NCBI GenBank assembly: GCA_016792765.1
Contig: JAEULD010000229.1
Coordinates: 1-50,054, forward strand
DNA from: Candidatus Odyssella sp.
Lineage (GTDB): Bacteria > Pseudomonadota > Alphaproteobacteria > Bin65
Direction: 5' to 3'
DNA length: 50,054 bases
Part shown: positions 1 through 7,800 of the stretch, in pieces
Numbering within the stretch: position 1 is the stretch's first letter
Layout: every line of letters begins with the position of its first letter
Notes under the pieces: generated by a model
Told to the model about the DNA's origin: nothing
The model's input: only the letters and a program-made list of their open reading frames with translations
Database searches by the model: none
Made by a program: the position numbers and the translations under genes

Positions 1-1
1 C

Positions 2-334
2 GGCACGTTCATCGCGACCGCGGCCAACCGCGACAGCCTGAACCAGATCGTCGCGCGCAAGCTCGGCTTCCCGCCGTTCAAGACGAGCTATCAGCACGTC
101 CGCGAATTCACGGTGGACGAGTTCGCGACGCTGCTGCGAGATCGCGGACTTGCCGTAGCGGACTGCCGCGGCGTCATGCTCTATCCCTATTGGGGCATTC
201 CCGGCATCGACGAAGTGGTGCGGCGCGTCACCGACGACGACGACGAGCTCGTCGAGATCCTGCGCGACATGGGCTCGAGGATCGACCCGCGCCACGCCTA
301 CGGTTTCGCGATGCGGGCGGACAAGCCCGCCTAG
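2..334 (+). CDS. Class I SAM-dependent methyltransferase, C-terminal part (5' truncated by window edge)
   Basis: The reading frame is open from the first bases of the window and ends at a TAG at 332-334, so only the last 110 residues are present. The visible part starts GTFIATAANRDSLNQIVARK and continues with a segment 'EFTVDEFATLLRDRGLAV', which resembles the tail of UbiG-like methyltransferases where the last strands follow the SAM-binding core. The SAM-binding motifs themselves lie outside the window. A GTG at 113 could be read as a start, but the frame continues upstream with equally good coding sequence. Its position before glycosyltransferases suggests a role in methylating a glycan or sugar nucleotide. 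The family call is moderately sure; the substrate is unknown. Confidence 0.6.
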   Translation, partial: GTFIATAANRDSLNQIVARKLGFPPFKTSYQHVREFTVDEFATLLRDRGLAVADCRGVMLYPYWGIPGIDEVVRRVTDDDDELVEILRDMGSRIDPRHAYGFAMRADKPA

Positions 335-474
335 CCATGCGCGCGGGGGCGGCCGGCGCCGCGCTCCCGCCGCGTATTGCGCTTCGGCGCAGGCGGCCTG
401 TAAGTACCGGATGCAGGACCGCGCCGGCTTCGGATTGGAGAGCGGTCCGGCAGCGATGCGGGGGCGCCGCGACG

Positions 475-1947
475 ATGCCGTACAGGATTCTCCAGGACCT
501 CTCGACGGCGATGCTCGGAGCCTCGGGCATTCCCCACGATACGCGGCAGCTGTTCAAGGTTTTCTGCCGCATGCCGTCGGTGGAGATCACCGGCCTCCTC
601 GGCGAGATGGGGCCGGGGCTCACGACCACGATTCCGCTGCGCCGGCGGGCCGGGGAGCCGGACTACTACGCCCTCGCCAGCTTCTTCGCGGCGATCTCCG
701 GCAACCGCCCGACCGAGCCGCGCTTCGGCCGCATCGGCGAGGCGATCGATCTCTGGATCGGCCGGCTGCGGCGCTTCGGCATGGCCGACGTTCCGGGCGA
801 ACTCTTCGGCGACGTCATCTGGCGGCTCTATTTCGCCAAGTCCTTGTCCGCCGCGGACCGGCCTTTCGTCCTGTCGCGGCCGTTCAAGGCGACGAATCTG
901 AACATCCAGGCGGTGCGCGACCGCCTCGCGTTGCCGCCGTTCTGCGCTGCCCGGCTCGACACGCGCGGCTACGACTTTCTCGTCACCTCCGACTCGCGGC
1001 CCATCGCGGTTCCGGCGGGCACGATCAAGCTCATGCGCTACTACGACCCGATCCCGATGCTGCTGCCCGACACGATGGGGCACATCGCGCCGGTGCGGCA
1101 GCACTACATGCTGACCAAGCGGGCCGCGCGCGACGGGCATTTCGTCTGCATCTCCGAAGCGACCGAGCGCGACCTGCTGAGACTGTTTCCGCAAGCGGCG
1201 GGGCGGACGACGACGATTCCCTGCACGCTCGGCGAATTCGATCCCGCCGACACCAAGGGGCCGGCATTGGGCGAGATCGCCCGCGTCCGCTTTTCCGGCT
1301 CTGCCCTGGGGCGGGACCCGCACCAATCGGCGGACATGGGCAAGATCCTGGCAGCGGCGAAACTGACGCCGGAGACGCGCTACATCATGGGCCTCTCGAC
1401 GCTGGAGCCGCGGAAGAACTTCGAGGGGCTGATCAACGCATGGCTGCGCATCCGGCACGCGCACGCGCCGGACCTGAAGCTCGTCATCGTCGGCCGCCCG
1501 GGCTGGCGCTTCGAGAAGGTGCTGGACGCCATCCGCCCGCACATCGGCGACGGCGGGCTGCTGCATTTGCAGGATTTGTCGGTCGCCGAAACCCGCGCGC
1601 TCTATGCGCGCGCGGTTTGCTTCGTCTCGCCGTCGTTCGCGGAGGGATTCGGCTATCCGCCGCTGGAAGCGCTGCAATGCGGAACGCCGCCGGTGCTGTC
1701 CGACATCCCCGCGCACCGCTGGGTCTGCGGCGACGCCGCGCTCTACTGCGACCCCTACGACGTGAACGACATCGCCGACAAGATTCGCCGCCTTGTCGTC
1801 GACGATGGCGGCCCGACGGCGCGCGAGGCGCTTCTGCGCGCGGCCCCGGCGGTGCTGAAGCGCTATGCCGCGGACACGATCGCGGGCCAATGGGACGAAC
1901 TGTTCGGCCGCCTCAAGAGGGGCGAGCGGCTGCCGATGCGCGCCTGA
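475..1947 (+). CDS. GT4-type glycosyltransferase
   Basis: This 490-residue protein has the GT-B architecture of GT4 (glycosyl transferases group 1) enzymes, which transfer a sugar from a nucleotide donor to a growing glycan at the cytoplasmic membrane face. The C-terminal donor-binding domain is clear: 'STLEPRKNFEGLINAW' starts the Rossmann domain, 'LKLVIVGRPGW' follows, and 'SPSFAEGFGYPPLEALQCG' holds the E-x7-E donor-binding signature. The N-terminal 270 residues are poorly conserved, as usual for acceptor domains. The ATG at 475 was chosen because a G-rich stretch lies upstream and homology to the fold begins soon after it; the frame is open further upstream but with no sensible protein. 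The closest pattern is mannosyl- or rhamnosyl-transferases of O-antigen clusters. Donor and acceptor cannot be read from the sequence. Confidence 0.85.
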   Translation: MPYRILQDLSTAMLGASGIPHDTRQLFKVFCRMPSVEITGLLGEMGPGLTTTIPLRRRAGEPDYYALASFFAAISGNRPTEPRFGRIGEAIDLWIGRLRRFGMADVPGELFGDVIWRLYFAKSLSAADRPFVLSRPFKATNLNIQAVRDRLALPPFCAARLDTRGYDFLVTSDSRPIAVPAGTIKLMRYYDPIPMLLPDTMGHIAPVRQHYMLTKRAARDGHFVCISEATERDLLRLFPQAAGRTTTIPCTLGEFDPADTKGPALGEIARVRFSGSALGRDPHQSADMGKILAAAKLTPETRYIMGLSTLEPRKNFEGLINAWLRIRHAHAPDLKLVIVGRPGWRFEKVLDAIRPHIGDGGLLHLQDLSVAETRALYARAVCFVSPSFAEGFGYPPLEALQCGTPPVLSDIPAHRWVCGDAALYCDPYDVNDIADKIRRLVVDDGGPTAREALLRAAPAVLKRYAADTIAGQWDELFGRLKRGERLPMRA

Positions 1948-1959
1948 GGCGCTGCGGAC

Positions 1960-3177
1960 TCAACCGCGCCGCAGATACAGCTCGGACCACGGCCGCGCGA
2001 GCAACTCGCCCTCCGCGCCAGGCGCCACCTCGGCGATGCGGCCATCGGTTTCGATCGTCGCGATCGTGAAGCCCTCGGCGCGCAGCGCATGGAGGATCGA
2101 ACCTGCCTTCTCGCCGCCGCCGTAGAAGGCGGGCGCAAACTCCATCGCGACCTGCAGGTTGCGATTGCTCGCCAGCACGCGGCGGGCGCCGGCGAAGATC
2201 GCGGGCTCGGAGCCCTCCGCATCGATCTTGATGAAATCGAGCCGGAGATCGTCGCCGAGCGCGTCGTCGAGCCGCGCCATCTCCACTTCGACGTCTTGCA
2301 GCTCGTCGCCGTAGGCGGTGGCGTTCGCCGCCTGCGACAGGAACGATGCGCTTGCGAAATGCCTGCGCCAGACGCGCAGCATGCGCCGCCCCGGCTCGGC
2401 ATGCAGCGCCACGCGGTGGCACTTGGAGAAGGCGTGCAGCCCGTTGATCTCCATGCTCCGGTACAGCAGGTCGAACACCGTCGGGCTCGGTTCGAAGCAA
2501 TGGACGAAGCCTTGGGGGCCGACGAGGCGGCCCATCAGCGTCGCGTAGTAGCCGAAGTTCGCGCCGATATCGGCCACGCGCATGCCCGGCTTGACCACCC
2601 GCTTGACGGCGGTGGTTATCCAGGCCTCCCACATGCCATCGAGCAGCAGGTGCGGCGTCAGGCTCACGTCGCGCGTGTCGACGTAGAGCTTCATGCCGTC
2701 CGCCGTGACGGTGAGCGCGACATGGTCTCCGAGATAGACCGCCGGCGCCCGTTCCGATCGCGCCGGCGCCGCGAGATCGGCCGGCGCCGCCGCCGCGGCG
2801 AGATTGTCGTAGAAGCTCGCCATGTGACGGGGACTGGCCTCGGGCGATCCGCGCCGCGACAGGACGACGAAGACTTCGTTGGCGTAGATCGGCCGCATCG
2901 ACCAGAGCGCCGCGCCGAGCAGCCGCGGCGCGATCTCCGGCATCATCCCCTTGTGCACGACGAGGCAGCCGATCTCCTCCGGCGCGCGCGCCGCGCCCTC
3001 CGCGTAGTCGACGCACCCGGGAAAATGGGCGGCGAAGTCGCGCGGCGCGATCACGGCGCCCGCGACCGGCCCGGCCGCGACGACGGCTTTGGCGGCGGCG
3101 CGCCAGGGAGCCTCCGCCGCGGACGCTTCGGACATTCCGGGCAGAAGTGCGGCCGTCCATTTCCGCAGATTGACCAC
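1960..3177 (-). CDS. FkbM family methyltransferase
   Basis: This 405-residue protein carries an FkbM-type SAM methyltransferase domain in its second half. The SAM motif 'GMRVADIGANFGYYATLMG' is followed by 'VHCFEPSPTVFDLL' and the FkbM hallmark 'DFIKIDAEGSEPAIFAGA'. FkbM enzymes usually O-methylate hydroxyls of sugars or polyketides, and they are common in exopolysaccharide and LPS loci. The first 190 residues are an extra N-terminal region with no motif I recognise; it holds a run of Ala/Pro-rich sequence and may be an acceptor-binding domain. It is the only reverse-strand gene among the left-hand glycosyltransferases and lies tail to tail with the GT4 gene (12-base gap), so it is transcribed separately. 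It probably caps or decorates the same glycan. Confidence 0.85.
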   Translation of the reverse strand: MVNLRKWTAALLPGMSEASAAEAPWRAAAKAVVAAGPVAGAVIAPRDFAAHFPGCVDYAEGAARAPEEIGCLVVHKGMMPEIAPRLLGAALWSMRPIYANEVFVVLSRRGSPEASPRHMASFYDNLAAAAAPADLAAPARSERAPAVYLGDHVALTVTADGMKLYVDTRDVSLTPHLLLDGMWEAWITTAVKRVVKPGMRVADIGANFGYYATLMGRLVGPQGFVHCFEPSPTVFDLLYRSMEINGLHAFSKCHRVALHAEPGRRMLRVWRRHFASASFLSQAANATAYGDELQDVEVEMARLDDALGDDLRLDFIKIDAEGSEPAIFAGARRVLASNRNLQVAMEFAPAFYGGGEKAGSILHALRAEGFTIATIETDGRIAEVAPGAEGELLARPWSELYLRRG

Positions 3178-3344
3178 AGCGCGAGCCCCCTCCGTCGTCG
3201 CCGCAGCCTATCAGGTGCCGCCGGCGATCATAAAGGGCGGCGCGAACCGCGCCGCTCGCCTTGTGCGTGCCGGAGACGAACGGCATGATCGCAGCGTGCG
3301 GCGCGCGCCGCGGCCGGCCGCCCCGTTCTCGACCCGAGCCTTTC

Positions 3345-4727
3345 ATGAGCGAAACCCCGTCCGAGGCGGCCCGCCGCCATCTCGCCGCGCTGGCGGCGCT
3401 GCCCTCGACGTTTCCGCACGACCAGAAGATCTGCGACGCGCGCGATTGGTCCGATCCGCGCATCGCCTACGTGATACGGCACGCGCTGCGCTGCGCGCCG
3501 TTCTTCGTCGGCCGCCAGTGGGAATACGCGCAAGCGTTCTCGATCCTCGCGCGGCGCGGCGCGCTGCGGCCCGACAGCGTGGGCATATCGTTCGGCGCGG
3601 GCCGCGAGTTGCTCACCTACGCGGTCGCCAACGCCGCCGGGAAGCTGGTCGCCACGGACCTCTACGACCCGCAGTCGATCTGGGACACCGCGCGATCCAG
3701 CGACCCGTCCGGCCACGTGCTCGCGAACCCGCCGTTTCCGGTCGAGCCCGGCCACCTCGAGGTGCGCAGCATGGACATGCGCGCGATCGACGCCCCCGAC
3801 GGCGCGTTCGATTTCGCCTATTCGATTTCCACGATCGAGCACATCGGCACGGATCCGGATTTCGTCCGCCACTTCGCGGAGGTCCGCCGCGTGCTGAAGC
3901 CCGGCGGCGTCTACGCGATGACGACCGAGCTGTGTCTCGGCCCGCGCAGCAACGCCACCGCGGGCAACTATGCCTTCGCGATCGCGCACCTGCTCGACCT
4001 TTGCCGGCAGGGCGGCCTCGCGCCGGACGCGGATTTCGACGGCACGCAGTCCGACGCCGCGCTCAATTGGCCGACCACCCCGCCGAGCGTGTTCCACCGC
4101 GATCCGCTCTATCCGGTCGAGCTGCTGAAGCTCTGCAACACGCCGGTGCTGGTGCGCGAATACGGCGGCATCGTCTCGGTGCCGTGCTCGCTCGTGCTGC
4201 GGCCGGCGGGAACATCGGACGACGGCGCGTGCCGGATCGCCGGGCTGAACGAAACCGTCGAGCGCGCGCGGCGGCACGCGGCCCTCGTTTCGGAAACGCG
4301 CTTCCGGGACTGGACGCAGCTCAGCCCGGCGGGCCTCTTCATCGACGGACGATATCCCTACGCCGCGGACGAGGCCGGCGCGGCCGGCCGCAAGCCCGCG
4401 GGCGACCTGATGTTCAGCACCGCCTACAACGCGTTCGGCGGGCGGCGCGTCAAGGCGCGCGTCACGCTCGTGGTGGGCGGCGGCCCGCCGCGGACGCTGC
4501 CCGCGCGCGTCGACCTCGTGGTGCACGAGTGGTCGCACGCCGATCTCGCGAAGATCGTGCCCGTCGTCGCGCGGCCGCATTACCTTACTCAGGCCGGCGA
4601 CCGACTGATCGCAGACGAATTCGAGTTCGCCAGCCGCCCTGATCACTGCTATGCGATATTCGGATGGCGGGGCGCGGGCGATCTCCGCCTCGACCACGCC
4701 GATGTGGCGGTGCGGTTCGCCGACTGA
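3345..4727 (+). CDS. SAM-dependent methyltransferase with large C-terminal extension
   Basis: The 460-residue product has a class I methyltransferase core at residues 65-220. 'SFGAGRELLTYAV' is motif I, 'VATDLYD' ends the second strand, 'FDFAYSISTIEHIG' is the post-I acidic/hydrophobic motif and 'VLKPGGVYAMTTE' is motif III. About 240 further residues follow that I do not recognise; they contain predicted beta-rich sequence and could be an acceptor-recognition domain. The ATG at 3345 was preferred over an ORF start at 3261 because MSETPSEAARRH is a credible N-terminus, whereas the upstream extension is Arg/Pro-rich shadow sequence. Its stop codon overlaps the next gene's start by one base (TGATG), which suggests translational coupling to the following glycosyltransferase. 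Confidence 0.75.
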   Translation: MSETPSEAARRHLAALAALPSTFPHDQKICDARDWSDPRIAYVIRHALRCAPFFVGRQWEYAQAFSILARRGALRPDSVGISFGAGRELLTYAVANAAGKLVATDLYDPQSIWDTARSSDPSGHVLANPPFPVEPGHLEVRSMDMRAIDAPDGAFDFAYSISTIEHIGTDPDFVRHFAEVRRVLKPGGVYAMTTELCLGPRSNATAGNYAFAIAHLLDLCRQGGLAPDADFDGTQSDAALNWPTTPPSVFHRDPLYPVELLKLCNTPVLVREYGGIVSVPCSLVLRPAGTSDDGACRIAGLNETVERARRHAALVSETRFRDWTQLSPAGLFIDGRYPYAADEAGAAGRKPAGDLMFSTAYNAFGGRRVKARVTLVVGGGPPRTLPARVDLVVHEWSHADLAKIVPVVARPHYLTQAGDRLIADEFEFASRPDHCYAIFGWRGAGDLRLDHADVAVRFAD

Positions 4728-6448
4728 TGGGGCGGGCCGGCACCGGCGGACAGGGTGCCTTCGAACGTCGCATGCGCGTCGCGCTGCTCAACTGCTACCT
4801 CCAGGGCGGCCACACCGAAAACGCCGAGGTGGAATCGTCGGCACGCTTCGTCGAGGCGGCACAGCGCCTCGGCATCGAGGCCCGCATGTTCGCGCGCAGC
4901 GAAGACCTGGCGGACTTCCAGCCCGATTTCGTCCTCTCGCTCTCCTACAACGACGCCAAGCTCGCCGGCTTCCCGACCTATCTGCTGCTGACTGCGCCGC
5001 CGCGCTGGTTCGACGCGCTGCCGCGCTTCCGGCGCAACGTGCTGACCTACGACGGCTACTGGACGGTTTCGCCGAGCGTCTCGCGCCATGTGGCCGCGCT
5101 CTACGCGAAGGCGGGCAAGCCCGACCTCTGCGCGTTCGCCGCCCTGTCCTGCGCGCGCACCGATTTCGTGCCGCTCGACTTCTCGCGCGCCTGGGCCGCC
5201 TATGTCGGCACGAACTGGGACGGCGGCCGCCACGGCGACCTCTTCCGCGCGCTGGCGGCGGCCGGCGCGGCCCGCTTCTACGGCAAGCGCGAACGCTGGT
5301 CGCACCTGCCGGCGGAGGCGCTGGGCGGCGAAGTGCCGTTCGACGGCCGCTCGGTGCTCGACATCTACCGCAAGGCCGGCATCGGCCTAAGCCTCGGGCA
5401 CGCCGATTTCGACGCCGCAGGCATTCCCACCAGCCGCACTTTCGAGATTCCCGCGGCCAGCGCGGTGATGATCGCCGCGCGCAACGCGCTGATCGAAGAG
5501 GCGTTCGGCGACGCGGCCCTCTACGTCGATGCGGGCAGCGCCCCCGAAGCCGCGGCCGACGCGATCCGCGGCCACGTCGAATGGGTGCGCGCCCGCCCGA
5601 AGCAGGCGCTGGCGATGGCCGAGGCGTGCCATCGCGCGTTCAACGAGCGCTTCGCGCTCGAGACCATGATCGCCAACGCCGTGGACATGCACCGCCGGGC
5701 CTGCCGCGCGCTCGGCTTCGCGCCGCCCGGCGCGGCCGGTTCCGCCGCCGGAGACGGCGCCGGTTTCGCCGCGACCGTGGCGATCGCAGTTCGCGATTCC
5801 TCGCTGCGCCATTTCGGGCGCTGCCTCGATTCGGTGCTGCGCCAGACCCTTCCGGCGCAGCGCATCGTCGTGCTGGATGCGACGTCGCGCGGGCGCGCGT
5901 CGGACGCGGTGCGCGCGCGCGCCGATGCGCGCCATGTGCGGTGCCGGCGCGTGGCACGGTTTCCCGCGGGCTTCGCGGCACAGCTGGCGCGCGCCTGGGA
6001 CGACGTGGCCGGCGACTGGGTGTGCTGCATCTCGGCCGATGACGTGCTTTATCCGAACCACCTGTTCGCGGCCGCCGCCGCGGCACGGCGGCACGGCGCA
6101 CGCGGCGCGCCGCCGGCGATCGTCTATTCGGGCACCGTGCAAGCCTCGGACGGGCACGAGCTGCCCGAACTGCTCCACGACCATTACAACGTACTGCGCA
6201 GCGAGCGCATGCGGCTGGCGCAGTTCGATTTCGAGGGCGCGGGAGCGCCGGCCGCGCGGAGCCCGCTCGATCCCGCGGGCTGCCTGCTGCACGTCCCGGC
6301 GCTGGCCGGATCGGCCGCGCGCCGCCTGGCACGGCTGCGCGCGTTGGCACGGGAAGGCCACATCGCGTTCACTGCCGCCGTCACCTTCGCCACGTCGGAT
6401 GGGCGTCGCCGTGCGGGCGACGGACGGTTCGGGCTGCCGCCCGACTGA
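4727..6448 (+). CDS. Two-domain glycosyltransferase: CgeB-like GT-B plus degenerate GT2 domain
   Basis: The 573-residue protein has two parts. Residues about 15-330 resemble the CgeB/Glyco_trans_1_2 type of GT-B glycosyltransferase: 'RFRRNVLTYDGYW', 'YVGTNWDGGRHGDLF', 'FEIPAASAVMIAA' and 'ETMIANAVDMHRRA' lie in the order seen in that family. Residues about 345-573 resemble a GT2 (GT-A) domain: 'ATVAIAVRDSSLRHFGRCLD' followed by 'ISADDVLYPNHL', which stands where the metal-binding DxD lies. The GT2 part is shorter than in its paralogue at 7763-9775 and ends abruptly in Arg/Gly-rich sequence, so it may be weakened. The start at 4727 is favoured by TGATG coupling; MRVALLN at 4772 is a good alternative. 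The donor is unknown. Confidence 0.7.
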   Translation: MGRAGTGGQGAFERRMRVALLNCYLQGGHTENAEVESSARFVEAAQRLGIEARMFARSEDLADFQPDFVLSLSYNDAKLAGFPTYLLLTAPPRWFDALPRFRRNVLTYDGYWTVSPSVSRHVAALYAKAGKPDLCAFAALSCARTDFVPLDFSRAWAAYVGTNWDGGRHGDLFRALAAAGAARFYGKRERWSHLPAEALGGEVPFDGRSVLDIYRKAGIGLSLGHADFDAAGIPTSRTFEIPAASAVMIAARNALIEEAFGDAALYVDAGSAPEAAADAIRGHVEWVRARPKQALAMAEACHRAFNERFALETMIANAVDMHRRACRALGFAPPGAAGSAAGDGAGFAATVAIAVRDSSLRHFGRCLDSVLRQTLPAQRIVVLDATSRGRASDAVRARADARHVRCRRVARFPAGFAAQLARAWDDVAGDWVCCISADDVLYPNHLFAAAAAARRHGARGAPPAIVYSGTVQASDGHELPELLHDHYNVLRSERMRLAQFDFEGAGAPAARSPLDPAGCLLHVPALAGSAARRLARLRALAREGHIAFTAAVTFATSDGRRRAGDGRFGLPPD

Positions 6449-6549
6449 GCGAGCTGCAACCGGCGGTCGGCGCCGCCGCGTGACTCGCGGAAATTCCTGT
6501 GCCAAGAAACGCACCGTGTCGGGGACCGTGAGGCTTCGGGGGGCCGCGC

Positions 6550-7800
6550 GTGGAGGACGGAGCGCTTCGCACAGACCGGCCCGGTTCGGCGGGCTTCGGG
6601 CGCGTGTTCGCCCTCGATCCGGGCCTGGGGCCGATCCCCGGACACTGGGCGACGTTCGCCCGCAGCCTTTCGGCCGCGTTCCGGGCGCTCGGCCTCGAAG
6701 CCGTGCTGTGCGGCCACCGCCGGCAGGAGCCGCACATTCTCGGCGGCCTCGCGGTCGAGCCGCTGTTTTCGCTGACGCCCTACGAGCGCTACGGCGAGGA
6801 TCCGCACGATCCGCCGTCGGCGCTGGCCGCGTTCCGGGCCCAGACGGCGCGGTTCGCCGACGATCTCGAGAAGCTGGACTCGCACGGGCTTTCGGATCGG
6901 GATCTCCTGATCTTCTTCACGGTCTATCCGCAGATCCTGGGCGGGCTGATCGAATGGGCCCGCCGCCGCCCCGAGCGGCGCCGGCAGCGCGTGGCGCTGC
7001 TCATGCAGTTCGCCGAGGAGGTGAACGTCTACGAGAAGGCGCGCGGCGCGCACGGCGACGTGTTCTATGTCGATTATTACCGGCGCATCATGCCCGCCGG
7101 CGAAGGCCGCGACGCGCATCCGAACTGGCGCTACTTCGCGGCTTCGCCGGGGCTGGGCGACTTGTTCTCGACGCTGCTCGGCAAGGACGTGCGGCCGCTG
7201 CCGCTGCCGGGGAGCGCCGCGTGGCCGCCGTTGCGCCGGCGCGCCGATGGCGGCCCTGTCGCCGTGGCGGTGCTCGGGCATACCTCGATCGCCAAGGGCG
7301 GCTTCCTGCTGCCCGAGATCTTCGAGGCGACGCTCGCGCGATTTCCCCGCGTCCGCTTCAATTTCCACCTCAGCACCAATCCCGACACGCGCGAGCTCGA
7401 CGCGAGGTTCGCCGGAGGCAGCGATCGCCTGCGCATCCTGCGCGGCTACGTTTCCGACGAGGCGATCCAGGGCGTCATCGACGAGTCCGACATCGTGCTG
7501 CTGCCCTATGCGGCGGACAAATACCGGCTGATGCCTTCGGCCATCTTCATCCAGGCGGCGTGTTCGGGCAAAATCGCGGTACTGCCGGCCGGATCGCACA
7601 TGCATCGCGAGCTGCTGCTGCGCGGCGGCGGCGGCACCCTGTTTCGCAAGCACACCGCGGCGGCGATCAACCAGGCCCTCTGGCAGGCCATCGAGGAGGC
7701 GGACCGGCTCTCGCGGCTGGCCGCGGCGGCGGCGCCGGCCCATCGCGAGGTCAACAATCCCCATGCCTATGTCAAACGCATCCTCGCCTCGTTCGGTTGA
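6550..7800 (+). CDS. GT-B glycosyltransferase (GT4-like)
   Basis: This 416-residue protein starts with GTG at 6550. The C-terminal half has a GT4-like donor-binding domain: 'VAVLGHTSIAKGGFLLPEI' opens the second Rossmann fold, 'FHLSTNPDTRELD' and 'GYVSDEAIQGVIDESDIVLLP' follow, and 'SAIFIQAACSGKIAVLP' stands where the donor-binding helix is expected. The N-terminal half begins 'VFALDPGLGPIPGHWATFAR', a glycine-rich loop typical of the acceptor domain. It sits between the two CgeB/GT2 paralogues and its 3' end overlaps the next gene by 38 bases, so the three are probably co-translated as one glycan-assembly unit. The protein is clearly a glycosyltransferase-fold protein; its specificity is not readable. 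Confidence 0.75.
   Translation: MEDGALRTDRPGSAGFGRVFALDPGLGPIPGHWATFARSLSAAFRALGLEAVLCGHRRQEPHILGGLAVEPLFSLTPYERYGEDPHDPPSALAAFRAQTARFADDLEKLDSHGLSDRDLLIFFTVYPQILGGLIEWARRRPERRRQRVALLMQFAEEVNVYEKARGAHGDVFYVDYYRRIMPAGEGRDAHPNWRYFAASPGLGDLFSTLLGKDVRPLPLPGSAAWPPLRRRADGGPVAVAVLGHTSIAKGGFLLPEIFEATLARFPRVRFNFHLSTNPDTRELDARFAGGSDRLRILRGYVSDEAIQGVIDESDIVLLPYAADKYRLMPSAIFIQAACSGKIAVLPAGSHMHRELLLRGGGGTLFRKHTAAAINQALWQAIEEADRLSRLAAAAAPAHREVNNPHAYVKRILASFG

Noticed and set aside
331..1890. Long reverse-strand open frame opposite the GT4 gene
   Set aside because: Arg/Ala-rich low-complexity translation with no motif; typical antisense shadow in GC-rich DNA.
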